A DNA stretch of 64,000 nucleotides from Verticillium longisporum (Eukaryota; Ascomycota; Sordariomycetes; Glomerellales; Plectosphaerellaceae), in assembly GCA_019188255.1 (NCBI GenBank), contig JAETXT010000006.1, positions 744,001-808,000 on the forward strand, given 5' to 3'. Every line of letters begins with the position of its first letter. The first letter of the stretch is position 1. The notes under the pieces are model-generated. The model saw nothing but the letters and a program-made list of their open reading frames with translations. It did no database searches and was not told where the DNA came from. Positions 60,001 through 64,000 of this stretch are shown here, piece by piece. The translations under genes and the position numbers were made by a program.

Positions 60001-63000
60001 ATAGTACTTAATTAAAAGATATAAGGGTATCTCCTTATTCTCTAAGCTAGGAGAGATATCCTATATATAAAAGCGGATTAGAATACTATATTAAGTATAG
60101 TCTATATACTTTCTAATACTATTAAGATACTTTAATATTCTTTATCTACTTTTAGATTCTTTACCCCCTTAGTTAATAAGCTTATTTAAGCTAGGCTAGG
60201 TTATGAGCTATATTCGTAGCTTATTATCGTTAAAGCTAGATTAATTAAACTAGATATAGGAAAGCTTAGTAAATTAAGTAATATATTAAAATTATAGAGG
60301 TTAATTAGTAAGGGTATAAAGTTAGAAAAATAAGTTCTATTTAGAAGCTAATATATACTATAGATAGCTGCCTTTTATAGAGAGATATTTATAATCCTAT
60401 TCTAAAGCTAATCTAATATATTAATACTTTTAATTATATATAAATCTAATCGCCCCTATCTTAAGGACTAGACCTTTAATAGGTCTATATATAATAATAG
60501 TATTTATAGAGGCATATAGCGCTTAGTTAGCTTAACTATAGGCCTCTATAGTCCTAACTTTTCTTTTCCTCTTATCTTTTTTTCTTATTTTTAATTATAA
60601 TATCCCTATATTTAATTATCCTTAGCTCGCTCTATCTCTATATCCTATCTTCCTACTTTTCCCTCTACTTTACCCTCTCAATATCTACTTCGCAAATTAC
60701 TATATTTATTATTAGGTTAATAATAGGATATTTAGGTCTTCTTCTACCCTTCTTCCCTATCTTAGGTATTCTAGAAACTATTAATAGTTAATAAGATAGA
60801 AGGCTTTATCCTTATCGCTTTTCGCTTAATAGAGGATATTTCTTATATAAATACCTTAATAATAAATCTCCTCTTTAATTATATAAAAGTATATTAAAGT
60901 ATAAGTAGGCTCGCTAGCTTAATTATAAAGTCCCCCTAGATTAATAATATTCTCTTTAATAAGCTTAAAACTAGGAATACTATAGGATTATAGATAGCTA
61001 AATATAAAAGCAATTATATACCCCTATAATAGATTAGTATATATAGATAATATAATAAAGTCGTAATTGTAATTATCTATAAACCTATTAAGGGTATAAG
61101 AATCTTATAGCTAGCCTAGAATAATAAGAACGATATTCCTCGCCCTTACTATTCTAATATCGTAGTTTAAGGAATAGTACTAGCTTAGTTTAATATAAAC
61201 GTATATCGTTATCGAACCGATATACTTTTAATAGGTCCTATTAAGCAATTAAATCTAAAACTTTATAAGTTATATATTTACCTATTATAGAAGTAGATAG
61301 GCAATTATAACCTTAATTAGACCTCTAAAGTATTAGCCTCTCGCCTTATAGATAATAAGCGGAAGGGAGGTACTTATAATATATAGATAGTCCTACTCTA
61401 TACTATAAATATCTATATATACTTATAACTAGCGATTAACTATAAAGTATATATTATCTATACCTTATTATATACTTTAAAGAGTAAAAAAATAAATATG
61501 TAATAGTATAAGCCTAACTTTAATAAGCAAATTACGAATAATATTATCTACTATACTTCTAATCTAAAGTCGAATTAGATAATATATAGTCTATATACTT
61601 ACTATTACTACCTATTAGCTAATGCCTACTTCTATCCGCTTAGTAGGCTAAGTCTAATTACTTAATTCGCCTTTAGCTTTTTACTATTTATCTATATATA
61701 TAAGCTATTAAATCTATCTTAGAAGATAACGACTAACTTCCTACTTATTGTTTAGAAGCTATAATCGAAATATACTTCTATATAATAGGTTTATAGCGAA
61801 TAGAAGGGTTAAGAGAATATCTACTTCTATATAGCGATCTATCTATAAGATAAGGGTTTATTGCGAATATATATTAAAGACGGCCTAACTACTAGCCTAC
61901 TAGCTAAAGACTACTTAACTATAAGCTAAAGACTATATAACTACTAGACTATAGCCTACTAATATTTCTATACTAATTAAATATATTTCTAGTACTAAAT
62001 ATTACTATAAGCTACCTACTACTTAATAAGATCTTTCTAGAGAAGGTTAAGACTTAGATTTATAGGCTTAGCGGGAGCTACTATAAGTAGGTTTACGAAA
62101 CGATATATATCTTATATTCTATAGACTACTGGATTTTCAATATTTATATAAAGATACCTTCCGATCTATATAGCTATAGGTAGCTATTATTCCTTTCGAA
62201 TAGCTCTAAGGATTATATAATTAAAGTAAGTTTCTATTTATATTATATTATCTTTTAAATATATAGCGGAATCTAAAATATATTCTATTTATAGACTATA
62301 TTATTATATTTACGAATAGCTTCCCTTTATTTAAAAGGAGTAAGAGCTATAATAGTATATATAATACTATTATTAGGCTAAGTAGTATTTATAGGATTAA
62401 TATATAATTAAATATCTTAATATACTTCTATATGATAGAGAAAGAACTCGATTAGTCTAGCCCTCTTATTAAGCGGGTTATTAAATATACTCTATAGCCC
62501 GATTAGGAACCTCTCTAGATAGTTAGCTATTAGTAGTTAATTAAATATATAGAATAGTATAGTTAGGTTAACGAAGGCTAGTACCCCTTCTCGAGGTATA
62601 GTTCTAGTAGGGGTATAGATTACTTAGATAGTAAGGTTATATTAAAGGATATAGAGACCGAGGAGTCGATATAGTATAGTAAGAGGGTTAGTAATTATAG
62701 TACGAAAAGCTTCTTTTAATATCTCTCCTTAATATAATTATCTAATAATACTATCTACTATAACTATCCTAGTTATTTATTATTATCTTACTATCTTATA
62801 GCTATTCCCTATCGGAGTATATTAATATACTAGTTAGCTATAGAGAAATGAATATATAAAGGAACCTATAGTATAGACTTAGTATAGACTTAATAAGTAC
62901 TATTCTTTAATAGCTTCTATTTAGTAAATTAATAATCCCTATAAAGGAGAAAGTATTTTTTTAATAAATATAGATATTAGTTTAACTATTTATATACTAA

Positions 63001-63225
63001 TATAAAGTTAGTACTATCCTAGATATTTAATAGTATATAAATAATAAATAGGTATTATATATATATTAGATAATAAAGATAATAAAGAATATATAAGGAA
63101 ATATAGTAAGTCTTATAATAGTTATCTATATAGAGCTATATATCTCTACTCTATAATACTTTATTAGATAATATATACTTCTAATAACCTTCGCCTAGAA
63201 ATATAGAATTTAGCCTAATATTAAA

Positions 63226-63259
63226 CTTAGCTAAATACTAAGCTTAGCTAAATACTAAG
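63226..63259. repeat. Perfect 17-bp tandem duplication
   Basis: CTTAGCTAAATACTAAG occurs twice head to tail with no mismatch. Each unit is partly palindromic. The identity of the two copies in heavily mutated DNA suggests a recent duplication. Confidence 0.85.
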
Positions 63260-64000
63260 TTTAATATCTATATAGGACTATAAGAGATTACTAGCGAGTA
63301 CCTAGGCCTATATAATCTATTACTCTATTAGGCTTCTATTTAATAGTTTAATAGCTTTATAATTAAACGGATAACTTTCCTTAATAGTAAGTAATAGATT
63401 ATATACTATTTTACGATTAATCGCTAGCCTCTTTCTACGAATCTCGTCCTAGCTATAGAAAACCTCTAGATCTATATACTAAGATAGCTAGATAATATAG
63501 CTAGTAGTATTACTGAAGCGGATATCTATTTAGTATAGTATCTCTATAATACTTCTAGGTTTAAGTTCGACCTTTTCTAAGCTAATATCGGATACTTAGA
63601 TATAACTTCTTCGCTAAGGTATAAATACGAGCTTCTTACTATTCCTTTAGAAGGTAGCTATTAATACTAGGAAAAACTCTTTATTAGCTCTATATTATTA
63701 TAGTATGTATTATTAATTTAATAAATATTATCGTTTTTTATATACTCCTTACTATTCTTAAATTAACCCTTTACTTAGTTTCCTTTATTATATCTTTAAT
63801 TATAGCTTCCCTCTTATCTTTTATCCTATATACTAACTTATTATTATCAGCGGGTTATATTATTATACTTTATAGGGCTATCTATAGCTTAGTAGTAGTC
63901 GTCTCGCTTAAATCGCTAGGGGCGGTAGTAGGGACGGCGGCTACTACTATAGAGATAATAGTAGTATATAGCCGTTATTAGATAGAGGGGTAGTATAACT

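Larger units (their letters stand above)
39172..64000. other. 25-kb AT-rich RIP block, no functional gene
   Basis: The rest of the window is AT-rich, almost devoid of CA/TG and closed by stops in all frames. Only one frame over 100 codons exists (58,133-58,528), with a low-complexity Ser/Leu/Ile/Asn translation typical of RIP debris. The composition fits a stack of decayed transposons; I could not assign families. A minus-strand relic of a Ser/Asp/Asn-rich, charged protein can be read near 53,970-54,075. Size and composition also fit a heterochromatic AT-isochore. Confidence 0.8.

Overview
The window looks like nuclear DNA of a filamentous ascomycete (Pezizomycotina, probably Sordariomycetes). 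The evidence is short GT-AG introns of about 46-108 bases with CTRAC-like branch points, typical fungal gene families (Zn2Cys6 regulators, RTA1-like, S10 carboxypeptidase, fungal TRK and NHA1-type transporters), a 5S rRNA-like sequence of the dispersed fungal type, and two flanking blocks that carry the signature of repeat-induced point mutation (RIP).

The layout has three compartments. (1) Bases 1 to about 7,550 are AT-rich and almost free of CA/TG dinucleotides. This block holds a 71-bp minisatellite and a stop-riddled LINE relic on the minus strand whose endonuclease, reverse transcriptase and RNase H motifs can still be read. (2) Bases about 7,550-39,100 form a normal-GC gene island. (3) From about 39,100 to the end is a 25-kb AT-rich RIP block with no credible gene. 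It begins at a mutated 5S rRNA-like sequence.

I resolved ten genes in the island, eight of them with introns placed by hand: a fungal transcription-factor-domain protein without a visible zinc cluster (8,413-9,690 +), a secretory-signal inorganic pyrophosphatase (12,402-13,558 +), a secreted S10 serine carboxypeptidase (13,761-15,700 -), an alpha/beta-hydrolase esterase (16,629-17,858 -), an RTA1-like membrane protein with an apparent frameshift (18,699-19,682 -), an intronless GH18 hydrolase (22,259-23,338 +), an F-box-like/Cys-rich/multi-TM protein (24,394-25,790 +), a Zn2Cys6 transcription factor (27,023-29,077 -), a ten-exon TRK potassium transporter with an apparent frameshift (33,052-35,654 -) and a Na+/H+ antiporter (36,715-38,260 +). 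A small 84-codon frame at 7,574 abuts the LINE and may be a gene remnant.

Functionally, the TRK and Na+/H+ antiporter genes are divergent and share about 1.06 kb of upstream DNA, which suggests a locally paired K+/Na+ homeostasis module. The pyrophosphatase and carboxypeptidase are convergent and both appear to enter the secretory pathway. I see no biosynthetic cluster, no CRISPR array, no tRNA and no clearly new system. The most useful anomalies are two independent one-base frameshifts in otherwise intact genes, the gradient of RIP inside a single LINE copy, and the 5S-like sequence at the edge of the right RIP block.
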